Under the pieces are notes generated by a model. The model saw only the letters and a list, made by a program, of their open reading frames with translations, was not told the DNA's origin and did not search any database. From an uncultured Pelagibacteraceae bacterium (GTDB taxonomy: Bacteria; Pseudomonadota; Alphaproteobacteria; Pelagibacterales; Pelagibacteraceae), in the NCBI GenBank assembly GCA_902509725.1, contig CABWYI010000019.1, positions 1 to 12,811 of the forward strand: a stretch of 12,811 nt of DNA. Direction: 5' to 3'. The position numbers and the translations under genes were made by a program. Of this stretch, positions 6,704 to 12,811 are shown piece after piece (positions within the stretch are counted from its first letter, which is position 1; each line of letters opens with the position of its first letter).

Positions 6704-7909
6704 GTGAACAATATAGTAAAAAAAAAAATTTTATTTGTAATTTGTGGTGGAATTTCCGCTTATAAAACACTTGAAACAATTAGGCTTTTCAAAAAAGATA
6801 ATGCAGAAATTAAAACTATTGTAACTGCAAGTGCCAAGCAATTCATAACTCCATTATCAATTGCAGCGTTATCGCAAGGAAAGGTTTATGATGAGCTTTT
6901 TAACTTAGAAAATGAAACTGAAATGGATCATATAGCTCTATCAAGATGGGCGGATGTTATTATAGTTGCTCCAGCAACTGCCAACACTATTGCTAAATTA
7001 AGTCAAGGATCATCTAATGATTTAGCCTCAACCGTTATTCTTGCATCAAATAAACAAGTATTTTTAGCACCAGCAATGAACGTACGAATGTGGAAACATA
7101 AATCAACTATAGACAATCTGAATAAACTAAAAAAATTTAGTTATAAAATAATTGGTCCAGTGAAGGGTGATATGGCTTGCGGAGAGTATGGTGAAGGCAA
7201 AATGGTAGATCCTTCAATTATTTATTTAACTATAAATGATTTTTTATTCAATCTAAAAAAAAATATGAAATTGAAGGCACTTGTAACTGCGGGACCCACA
7301 AATGAATATATTGATCCTGTGAGATTTATAACAAATAAATCAAGTGGAAAACAGGGTTATGAGCTAGCAAAATCTTTGTTTAGAAGAGGTTTTGATACAA
7401 CTTTAATTTCTGGTCCAACAAACTTAGAAATAGATGAAAATATCAAGCTCATCAAGGTTGAGACAGCCGAGGAAATGTTTAAAGCTACACAAAAAAATTT
7501 ACCAACTGATATTGCTATATTTTCAGCTGCTGTAGCAGATTTTAAAATAAAAGAAAAAAATAAAAACAAGATAAAAAAAAAAGATAATTTAAATATCCAA
7601 CTTGAAAAAAACATTGACATATTAAATTATGTTTCAAATCATAACTCAATGAGACCAAAATTAGTTATAGGATTTGCAGCAGAAACCGACAATTTAATTA
7701 AAAATGCTAATCAGAAATTAGCAAGTAAAAATTGTGATTGGATTATTGCAAATGATATTTCTAAAAAAGATAGAGGTTTTCATTCAGATTATAATGAAGT
7801 TGTAATTCATTATAAGAGTTCAAAAATTAAAAATGAGGTTCTCTCATTAAAAGAAAAGTCAGAAATATCAGAAGAAATTGTAGACAGAATTGTTGCTCAA
7901 ATTAATTAA
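6704..7909 (+). CDS. coaBC: Bifunctional phosphopantothenoylcysteine decarboxylase / phosphopantothenate-cysteine ligase
   Basis: This enzyme catalyses two consecutive steps of coenzyme A synthesis, joining cysteine to 4'-phosphopantothenate and then decarboxylating the product with FMN. The N-terminal CoaC flavoprotein half has GGISAYK (15-21), the catalytic histidine in MDHIALS (H76), PAMN (123-126) and the active-site cysteine in GDMACGEYGEGKM (C159). The C-terminal CoaB half starts near residue 190 with LVTAGPTNEYIDPVRFITN, ending at the key asparagine N211, followed by AAVADF (275-280), GFAAET (323-328) and a lysine-rich loop around 285-293. Length 401 is normal for the fusion. It starts with GTG, 7 nt after the ubiB stop, and its TAA overlaps the dut ATG by one base. 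Confidence 0.96.
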   Translation: MNNIVKKKILFVICGGISAYKTLETIRLFKKDNAEIKTIVTASAKQFITPLSIAALSQGKVYDELFNLENETEMDHIALSRWADVIIVAPATANTIAKLSQGSSNDLASTVILASNKQVFLAPAMNVRMWKHKSTIDNLNKLKKFSYKIIGPVKGDMACGEYGEGKMVDPSIIYLTINDFLFNLKKNMKLKALVTAGPTNEYIDPVRFITNKSSGKQGYELAKSLFRRGFDTTLISGPTNLEIDENIKLIKVETAEEMFKATQKNLPTDIAIFSAAVADFKIKEKNKNKIKKKDNLNIQLEKNIDILNYVSNHNSMRPKLVIGFAAETDNLIKNANQKLASKNCDWIIANDISKKDRGFHSDYNEVVIHYKSSKIKNEVLSLKEKSEISEEIVDRIVAQIN

Positions 7910-8346
7910 TGGCCAAAGTATTAATAAAAAAATTAAATCCAAAAGTAAAAATTCCCGAATATAAATCTCAAGGGGCTTCGGGAATGGATCTTTTAGCTTT
8001 TATTGATAAATCTATAATCGTTGCACCAAAGTCATCTAAATTAATTTCCACAGGATTATCTGTCGCTTTTTCACAAGATTATGAAATTCAAATTAGACCC
8101 AGATCTGGGTTGGCTGCTAAAAATAATATTAGTATCTTAAATACTCCCGGAACAATAGATAGTGACTATAGAGGAGAAATTAAAATAATCATCTACAATC
8201 ATGGAAAAGACGACTTTATAATAAATAATGGTGATAGGATTGCTCAAATGATATTAGTGCCCATTTTAAAAATGGAATTAGAAGAAACGGATAACTTACC
8301 TGAGACAATAAGAGGTAAAGGTGGATTTGGCTCAACTGGTAAATGA
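7909..8346 (+). CDS. dut: Deoxyuridine 5'-triphosphate nucleotidohydrolase (dUTPase)
   Basis: It hydrolyses dUTP to dUMP and pyrophosphate, keeping uracil out of DNA and supplying dUMP for thymidylate synthesis. All five motifs of the trimeric family are present in 145 residues: SGMDLLA (24-30), RPRSGLA (63-69), NTPGTIDSDYRGEI with the catalytic aspartate (78-91), GDRIAQMIL (108-116) and the C-terminal lid RGKGGFGSTG (135-144). The start overlaps the coaBC stop by one base (TAATG) and the stop overlaps the next gene by four bases (ATGA). Linkage of coaBC and dut is widespread in bacteria. Confidence 0.97.
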   Translation: MAKVLIKKLNPKVKIPEYKSQGASGMDLLAFIDKSIIVAPKSSKLISTGLSVAFSQDYEIQIRPRSGLAAKNNISILNTPGTIDSDYRGEIKIIIYNHGKDDFIINNGDRIAQMILVPILKMELEETDNLPETIRGKGGFGSTGK

Positions 8347-9104
8347 ATTCAAAACTAAATAATGATCAAATTGAAAGATTTTCTCGACAGATTATTTTAA
8401 AAGATATTGGAACCTTAGGACAAAAAAAGATTATACAATCAAAAGTGCTAGTTATTGGTATGGGAGGTTTGGGGTGTCCAGCCGCAGAGTTTTTAATAAG
8501 AGCAGGTGTAGGTTTAATAGGACTAGTGGATGATGATAAAGTTAATCTATCAAATATACATAGACAAAGCCTTTATAACACTCAAGACTTAAAAAAGTTT
8601 AAAGTTGAGGTTGCCGAAAAAAAACTTAGAAAAATTAATCCCAATGCTAAAATTATTTGTTATAAAATAAGAGTAAATACAGGTAATTTGAGAAAGATAA
8701 TTGATAATTTTGATTATGTGATTGATGGATCAGATAATTTTAAAACTAAATTTTTATTGAATGATTTTTGTATAAAAACTAAAAAATTTTTAGTTACAGG
8801 TGCTATAAGCAAATTTGATGGACACCTTTTTACCTTTGATTTTAAAAATAAAAAGAACTCGTGTTTAAGATGTTTTTTTCAAGAGGAGAAGATTTCTGAT
8901 GACATATTGAATTGTGAGTATGAAGGAATTCTAGGAAGCGTAGCTGGAATTATAGGTGTAATTCAGGCCAATGAAATATTAAAAAAAATTTTAAATATTG
9001 GGAAAAACTTAAATAACTCAATTTTAATTCTAGATTTGCTGAATTTAAATTTTAGAAAAGTAAAATTAAATAAAAGAAAATTTTGTCTATGTCGGAAAAT
9101 TTAA
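8343..9104 (+). CDS. E1-like adenylyltransferase of the ThiF/MoeB/HesA family
   Basis: Enzymes of this family adenylate the C-terminal glycine of a ubiquitin-like sulfur carrier (ThiS or MoaD), activating it for thiamine or molybdopterin synthesis. The ATP-binding loop GMGGLG is at 39-44, followed by LVDDDKVNLSNIHRQ (61-75) with the conserved aspartate and arginine, then DGSDNFKTK (128-136), and NCEYEGILGSVAGIIGVIQA with C191 at the position of the thiol cysteine of ThiF. One zinc pair is standard (C174-X2-C177), but the second near the C-terminus is C248-X1-C250 rather than CX2C. The 253-residue length equals single-domain MoeB/ThiF; no rhodanese domain is present. No carrier gene is nearby, so I give no symbol. 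It overlaps dut by 4 nt and the next gene by 16 nt. Confidence 0.88.
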   Translation: MNSKLNNDQIERFSRQIILKDIGTLGQKKIIQSKVLVIGMGGLGCPAAEFLIRAGVGLIGLVDDDKVNLSNIHRQSLYNTQDLKKFKVEVAEKKLRKINPNAKIICYKIRVNTGNLRKIIDNFDYVIDGSDNFKTKFLLNDFCIKTKKFLVTGAISKFDGHLFTFDFKNKKNSCLRCFFQEEKISDDILNCEYEGILGSVAGIIGVIQANEILKKILNIGKNLNNSILILDLLNLNFRKVKLNKRKFCLCRKI

Positions 9105-9541
9105 AAAAAATCTTATTACTTTTTTTTATCATATTAACTCCTGATATTTCAGTATCAGAAGAAATTTTTCTATCCCTAAAAAAAAATAAAGTAAATGTAA
9201 GATATGGTCCAAGTTTTGACTCTCCAATAAAATTTATTTATAAAAAAATTAATCTACCGATTAAACAAATTGACAAAAAAGAAAATTGGAGAAGAATTAT
9301 TGATTTAAAAAATAATAGTGGGTGGATACACTGGTCTCAATTAAAACCTGTAAACTCAATAATTCCATTAAAAGATAAAATATTATTTAAAAAACCTTCT
9401 AATTTTTCTTTGCCTGTGGCAAAAATTAGGAAAGGAAGAGTTTTAATTGTTCAAAAATGTGATGGAAATTGGTGCAAAGTAAAGACCAAAAAAATTAGTG
9501 GTTGGATTAAAAATAACAATCTTTGGGGAAAGATTAATTGA
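9089..9541 (+). CDS. Secreted or periplasmic protein with two bacterial SH3-like domains
   Basis: The first 20 or so residues (MSENLKKILLLFFIILTP) form a lysine then a hydrophobic core, a signal peptide or membrane anchor, so the protein should act outside the cytoplasm. Two SH3-like repeats follow: residues about 32-86 with VNVRYGPSFDSPI and SGWIHWSQL, and about 93-147 with ILFKKPSNFSLPVAKI, NWCKV and SGWIKNNNLWG. The VNVR-GPS and GWI pattern is that of the bacterial SH3 family found in many alphaproteobacterial envelope proteins; cell-wall or protein binding is likely but unproven. I chose ATG 9089 over the in-frame TTG at 9083. It overlaps the preceding gene by 16 nt and closes the ubiE operon. 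Two cysteines (124 and 129) could form a disulfide in the second domain. Confidence 0.82.
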   Translation: MSENLKKILLLFFIILTPDISVSEEIFLSLKKNKVNVRYGPSFDSPIKFIYKKINLPIKQIDKKENWRRIIDLKNNSGWIHWSQLKPVNSIIPLKDKILFKKPSNFSLPVAKIRKGRVLIVQKCDGNWCKVKTKKISGWIKNNNLWGKIN

Positions 9542-9574
9542 TTTCTAAACGTATTTAAATTTTAATAGATCTAA

Positions 9575-9754
9575 CTATTTTTGTTGTTCACACACATCTT
9601 TAATAACAGGTGTATTTGCACAAATACCACACTTGGTTTTTTGAACAATACATCCATCATCAAGAATTTCAACATCCACAACTTTATCACACTTTGAACA
9701 GGTGGACGAAATTGTTAGACCACATTTTTTACAGTTATAATTTTCAATATGCAT
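9575..9754 (-). CDS. 59-residue eight-cysteine, zinc-ribbon-like hypothetical protein
   Basis: ATG at 9754 opens a 59-codon frame closed by TAG at 9577-9575; an in-frame TGA lies upstream and no other start is available. Cysteines fall at residues 8, 11, 19, 22, 35, 42, 45 and 55. Three are CX2C pairs (NCKKCG, TCSKCD, KCGIC), so the first two pairs could hold one zinc and the third pair with C35 or C55 another. No signal peptide or membrane segment is visible, which suggests a cytoplasmic zinc-ribbon mini-protein. I do not recognise a named family. The regular cysteine spacing and normal codon usage make a chance frame unlikely. It is convergent with the SH3-domain gene (33 bp between stops) and 121 nt downstream of the small membrane-protein gene on the same strand. 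Confidence 0.72.
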   Translation of the reverse strand: MHIENYNCKKCGLTISSTCSKCDKVVDVEILDDGCIVQKTKCGICANTPVIKDVCEQQK

Positions 9755-9875
9755 ATTTAAGAAATAATTATGTAAAAAAAAAATTCAACAAAAAAATAGT
9801 GAGAATAATAATCATTTACAAATTTTTTTTGCGAATAATTCTTATTATCAATTTTTAATCAGGTAATTAATTTTT
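9755..9875. other. AT-rich spacer upstream of the eight-cysteine ORF
   Basis: This 121-nt gap contains long A/T runs and a weak minus-strand promoter-like pair: TTGTAA, 17 bp, then TATTTT, each matching four of six consensus bases, about 50 bp before the small ORF. A 5-bp inverted repeat AATAATTCTTATT is also present. No intrinsic terminator is convincing. Confidence 0.25.
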
Positions 9876-10115
9876 CTAATTTTTAGATCTGCTTGCCCAC
9901 CATTTATCTAGAATAAAATACCATACAGCGTTTGCTAGTGGTTCGATAATTGCATCTGAAAGGGCTATCAAAAAAGAAACATCAGCTATTAACATTAAAA
10001 CAGTTATGGCAATTATAAAATGTCCAAGTGTATAGATGATAGTTCTTAAAATTGAACCTCTATTATTCTTATAGATATTACTAGCGGCTGTAAATATTCC
10101 GTTAGTTAATTCCAT
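9876..10115 (-). CDS. Small two-helix membrane protein, DUF2061-like
   Basis: The 79-residue protein has a short N-terminal segment, basic residues just before the membrane (KNNRGSILRT), a first membrane helix at about 25-44, a second at about 47-69, and a C-terminal YFILDKWWASRSK. The pattern of a basic N-terminal stretch, two helices, a glutamate in the second (E58) and an aromatic-plus-tryptophan end matches my recollection of DUF2061 membrane proteins, whose function is unknown. The related small chlorhexidine-efflux-type membrane family is an alternative. Its ATG shares one base with the stop of the upstream dioxygenase gene, so the pair is translationally coupled. Confidence 0.72.
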   Translation of the reverse strand: MELTNGIFTAASNIYKNNRGSILRTIIYTLGHFIIAITVLMLIADVSFLIALSDAIIEPLANAVWYFILDKWWASRSKN

Positions 10116-10711
10116 TATTCTTTAAAAGGACTTTCTAATACGCACGCTACAAGGTGTATTCTTGCTTGCTCACCCCCATTAAAAAAATTATGGTATTTTG
10201 TATTGTTAGTTATCCAAACTTTTCCATCCGCTGGCAAATGTTTAGCAACATTTTCTATTACCATTGAGCATCCTTTATTAGTTATAATTGGTACATGAAG
10301 TCTGCATTCAGGATCTTTATGCCAGCTTAAAGTAGATCTTGGTTCTTTGAGCAATAATCTTACTCTTCCAAGTTTAAATCTTTTACTTAATATCTCGTAA
10401 ACTTCCTTAAAATAAGTCTTTTCAAATTCTGGAACTAGTTGAGTATACTTTGACTCGTCTATTTCAATATCTCTGGACACCTCATTGCCCGTATCATCAG
10501 CGATAGTCCAGTATTTACCTCTTATATTGTTTCCTTTTATAGAATTTTCATCATTCGGAATTTGATTAATTGGGATTGCACCAAAATGCGTAACCCCTGG
10601 GGTATTAAATTTCTTTCTTAATAATATTTTATCTAAATCTTCTCTTAGTCTTGAGATGTCAAAATTTAGTTCTGGAACCTGGTAAAAGTCTTCGAAGCTT
10701 ACTGTTGTCAT
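10115..10711 (-). CDS. Aspartyl/asparaginyl beta-hydroxylase-like Fe(II)/2-oxoglutarate dioxygenase
   Basis: The 198-residue protein carries the core of the Asp/Asn beta-hydroxylase family: iron ligands H131 and D133 in SWHKDPECRLHVPI, a distal histidine H174 in NTKYHNFFNGG, and R184 in ARIHLVAC, the usual 2-oxoglutarate-binding position. The intervening NKGCSMVIE and GKVWITNN strands fit the jelly-roll fold. No signal peptide is present, so it should be cytoplasmic. Its substrate is unknown; relatives hydroxylate protein side chains, peptides or small molecules. It starts 28 nt after the katG stop with a purine-rich AGAAGAG about 8 nt before ATG, and its stop shares a base with the next gene's start, which suggests co-transcription with katG and the membrane-protein gene. 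Confidence 0.85.
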   Translation of the reverse strand: MTTVSFEDFYQVPELNFDISRLREDLDKILLRKKFNTPGVTHFGAIPINQIPNDENSIKGNNIRGKYWTIADDTGNEVSRDIEIDESKYTQLVPEFEKTYFKEVYEILSKRFKLGRVRLLLKEPRSTLSWHKDPECRLHVPIITNKGCSMVIENVAKHLPADGKVWITNNTKYHNFFNGGEQARIHLVACVLESPFKE

Positions 10712-10739
10712 ATATGCGCTCTTCTTTTTTTCATATTGA

Positions 10740-12811
10740 TTAATTTAACTTTAAATCAAATCTATCTGCATTCATAACTTTAACCCATGCAGAAATAAAA
10801 TCTTTAATAAATTTATCTTGTGATTCATCACATGCATAAACTTCTGCTAAAGCTCTAAGTTGTGAATTTGATCCAAAAATTAGATCAACCCTTGTACCTT
10901 TCCACTTAGCTTTTTTTGTTTTACGGTCACTTCCAATAAATGTTTGCTCTGATTTATCTGTTTCTTTCCAAGTTATGTTCATGTCTAATAAATTTCTGAA
11001 GTAATCGTTTGACAGTGCGCCTGGTTTATTAGTGAAGACTCCATATTTTGAATTATCAAAATTAGTATCAAGTACACGCATTCCACCTATAAGGACTGTC
11101 ATTTCTGGTGCTGTTAAACCCATTAACTGTGCTTTATCAATTAGTTTTTCTTCCGCTGAAACATTTGATGCTCCACTTTTTAAGTAATTTCTAAAACCAT
11201 CTGCTTGTGGTTCTAACAAACCAAATGAATGAACATCTGTTTGATTTTGTCTTGCATCACCTCTTCCAGCATAAAAAGGAACCTTAATCTTTTGTCCAGC
11301 TTTTTTTGCAGCCATTTCAATCCCAACTCCACCAGCAAGAACAATTAAATCAGCCATTGAGACACTTTTGTTTTTAGTATCAAATTTATCCTTAATTTTC
11401 TTTAAAGCAGAAATTGTTTTTTTGAGCTTATTAGGATTGTTTACTTTCCAATCTTTTTGTGGTTCTAGCGTAATTCTTGCACCATTAGCTCCACCTCTTT
11501 TATCTGATCCTCTAAAAGTTGATGCTGAGGCCCATGCTGTAGTTACTAAATCCGAAATTAATATTTTTGACTTTAAAATTTTAAGTTTTAAATCATTAAT
11601 ATCTTTTGTTTTAAGTTTATATTTTGGTCTATCAATTGGATCCTGCCAAATTAATTCCTCTTTTGGAACATCACTTCCAAGATAGCACGCTCTGGGGCCC
11701 ATGTCTCTATGGGTTAATTTAAACCAAGCTCTTGCAAATGCATCATGAAACTCTTTTGGGTTATCGTGAAAATGTCTAGTTATAGGACCGTAGCTTGGAT
11801 CAACTTTAAGCGAAATATCTGTTGTTTGCATCATTGGAGGATGAAGGACATTCTTATCATGTGCATCTGGAACCATTTTAATTTCTTGGCCATTTTTCTT
11901 AGGTGTCCACTGATGAGCACCCGCTGGACTCTTGGTTAGTTCCCATTCATGTCCATACAAACAATCTAAATATCCCATATCCCATTTGATTGGATTTTGA
12001 GTCCATGCTCCCTCAATTCCGCTACTAATTGTGTCTGCTCCTTTACCTGATTTATAGCCACTGTTCCATCCAGTAGCTTGATCTTGAATTTTTGAAGCTT
12101 CAGGATCTGGACCTTTAAAAGACTCAGCTGCTGCTCCATGTGATTTTCCAAAGGTATGGCCTCCAGCAACTAAAGCTGCTGTTTCATAATCATTCATTGC
12201 CATTCTTCCAAAAGTTTCTCTGATATCATTAGCTGCTAAAAGTGGGTCTGGATTTGCATCAGGTCCTTGTGGATTTACATAAATTAAACCCATATGTGAA
12301 GCACCTAGAGGCTGTTCTAAATCTCTCTTACCACTATATCTTTTTACATCCAGCATTTCTTTTTCTGAACCCCAGTAAATATCGTCCTCTGGCTCCCAGA
12401 TGTCGACTCTTCCAGCTCCAAAACCAAAAGTTTTAAACCCCATTGAATCTAATGCTACATTTCCAACTAAAATAAAAAGATCTGCCCAAGAAATCTTATC
12501 TCCATATTTTTGTTTAATTGGCCATAATAATAATCTTGCTTTATCTAAATTTACATTATCAGGCCAAGAATTTAATGGTGCGAAACGCTGATTGCCTGTT
12601 CCAGCTCCTCCTCTGCCATCGCCTGTTCTATAAGTCCCTGCTGCATGCCATGCAAGTCTAATAAATAATGGGCCATAATGACCATAATCTGCAGGCCACC
12701 ATTTTTGTGAATTAGTCATCAATTTTTTTAAATCTTTTTTTAAAGCTTTAAAGTTAAGTTTTTTAAACTCTTTTGAATATTTAAATCCATTATCCATTGG
12801 ATTAGATAAAT
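10740..12811 (-). CDS. katG: Catalase-peroxidase KatG, 5' end beyond the window
   Basis: This bifunctional haem enzyme destroys hydrogen peroxide by catalase and peroxidase activity. Numbering from the ATG at 12797, the distal-site R47, W50 and H51 lie in [13 protein letters not shown], the proximal haem ligand H214 in GGHTFGK, and Y173 ([14 protein letters not shown]) and M199 (GRMAMND) complete the Met-Tyr-Trp adduct needed for catalase activity. The C-terminal duplicated domain is intact. The frame stays open past 12797 to the window edge, encoding L-S-N-P before that methionine; LSNPM is a conserved KatG sequence, and the distal histidine normally lies near residue 106, so about 50 N-terminal residues, including the true start, are outside. 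It appears to lead an operon with the two genes that follow it. Its DNA is less AT-rich than its neighbours (23 of 60 G+C at 12241-12300). Confidence 0.97.
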   Translation of the reverse strand, partial: LSNPMDNGFKYSKEFKKLNFKALKKDLKKLMTNSQKWWPADYGHYGPLFIRLAWHAAGTYRTGDGRGGAGTGNQRFAPLNSWPDNVNLDKARLLLWPIKQKYGDKISWADLFILVGNVALDSMGFKTFGFGAGRVDIWEPEDDIYWGSEKEMLDVKRYSGKRDLEQPLGASHMGLIYVNPQGPDANPDPLLAANDIRETFGRMAMNDYETAALVAGGHTFGKSHGAAAESFKGPDPEASKIQDQATGWNSGYKSGKGADTISSGIEGAWTQNPIKWDMGYLDCLYGHEWELTKSPAGAHQWTPKKNGQEIKMVPDAHDKNVLHPPMMQTTDISLKVDPSYGPITRHFHDNPKEFHDAFARAWFKLTHRDMGPRACYLGSDVPKEELIWQDPIDRPKYKLKTKDINDLKLKILKSKILISDLVTTAWASASTFRGSDKRGGANGARITLEPQKDWKVNNPNKLKKTISALKKIKDKFDTKNKSVSMADLIVLAGGVGIEMAAKKAGQKIKVPFYAGRGDARQNQTDVHSFGLLEPQADGFRNYLKSGASNVSAEEKLIDKAQLMGLTAPEMTVLIGGMRVLDTNFDNSKYGVFTNKPGALSNDYFRNLLDMNITWKETDKSEQTFIGSDRKTKKAKWKGTRVDLIFGSNSQLRALAEVYACDESQDKFIKDFISAWVKVMNADRFDLKLN

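Noticed and set aside
9610..9858. 82-codon + strand frame opposite the eight-cysteine ORF
   Set aside because: Its product is a low-complexity His/Tyr/Phe/Ile-rich sequence with no recognisable domain, and it lies antisense to a frame with well-ordered CX2C pairs, which is the better coding candidate.
11368..12591. Several 60-105 codon + strand frames opposite katG, and a 67-codon minus frame at 11966-12169
   Set aside because: They are shadows of the strongly conserved katG frame, with no independent domain or start signals.
12795..12797. ATG at 12797 as the true katG start
   Set aside because: The frame continues upstream to the window edge and encodes the conserved LSNP residues that precede this methionine in KatG proteins; the distal histidine would otherwise be about 55 residues too close to the N-terminus.

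Overview
The window is very AT-rich, gene-dense chromosomal DNA of the kind seen in streamlined marine Alphaproteobacteria. Short or overlapping gene junctions, lysine/asparagine/isoleucine-rich proteins and a ubiquinone pathway point to a SAR11 (Pelagibacterales)-like genome. That assignment is inference from composition and gene content; no 16S rRNA gene is present. The neighbourhood of dnaA, rpsT, mutM, ubiE, ubiB, coaBC and dut is a familiar alphaproteobacterial core arrangement.

Layout. Bases 1-420 hold the 3' part of a plsC-type acyltransferase on the + strand, which ends 4 nt inside the convergent dnaN. Bases 417-4392 (minus strand) read, in transcription order, mutM (fpg), rpsT, a roughly 280-nt leader, dnaA and dnaN: DNA repair, ribosomal protein S20, replication initiator and sliding clamp. 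A 31-bp divergent spacer (4393-4423) separates mutM from a tightly coupled + strand operon at 4424-9541: ubiE, ubiB, coaBC, dut, a ThiF/MoeB/HesA-type E1-like enzyme, and a secreted SH3-domain protein. Every junction there is an overlap or a 7-nt gap. Bases 9575-12811 (minus strand) read, in transcription order, katG (its N-terminus lies beyond the window), an aspartyl/asparaginyl beta-hydroxylase-like dioxygenase, a small two-helix membrane protein, and a 59-residue eight-cysteine protein.

How the genes fit together. The left half is replication/translation/repair housekeeping. The middle operon serves cofactor and nucleotide metabolism: ubiquinone methylation and its accessory kinase-like protein, coenzyme A synthesis, dUTP removal and probable sulfur-carrier activation. 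The right part is more accessory in character: a peroxide-detoxifying catalase-peroxidase, a putative Fe(II)/2-oxoglutarate enzyme, a membrane protein and a probable zinc-binding mini-protein.

I see no tRNA, rRNA, CRISPR array, insertion sequence or phage gene. No stretch without a gene exceeds 300 bases; the longest is the rpsT-dnaA gap. I do not see a convincing undescribed multi-gene system. The most noteworthy items are katG in this genomic setting, the 59-aa cysteine-rich ORF, the face-to-face -10 elements that would make mutM and ubiE leaderless, and a short ORF whose stop overlaps the dnaA start.
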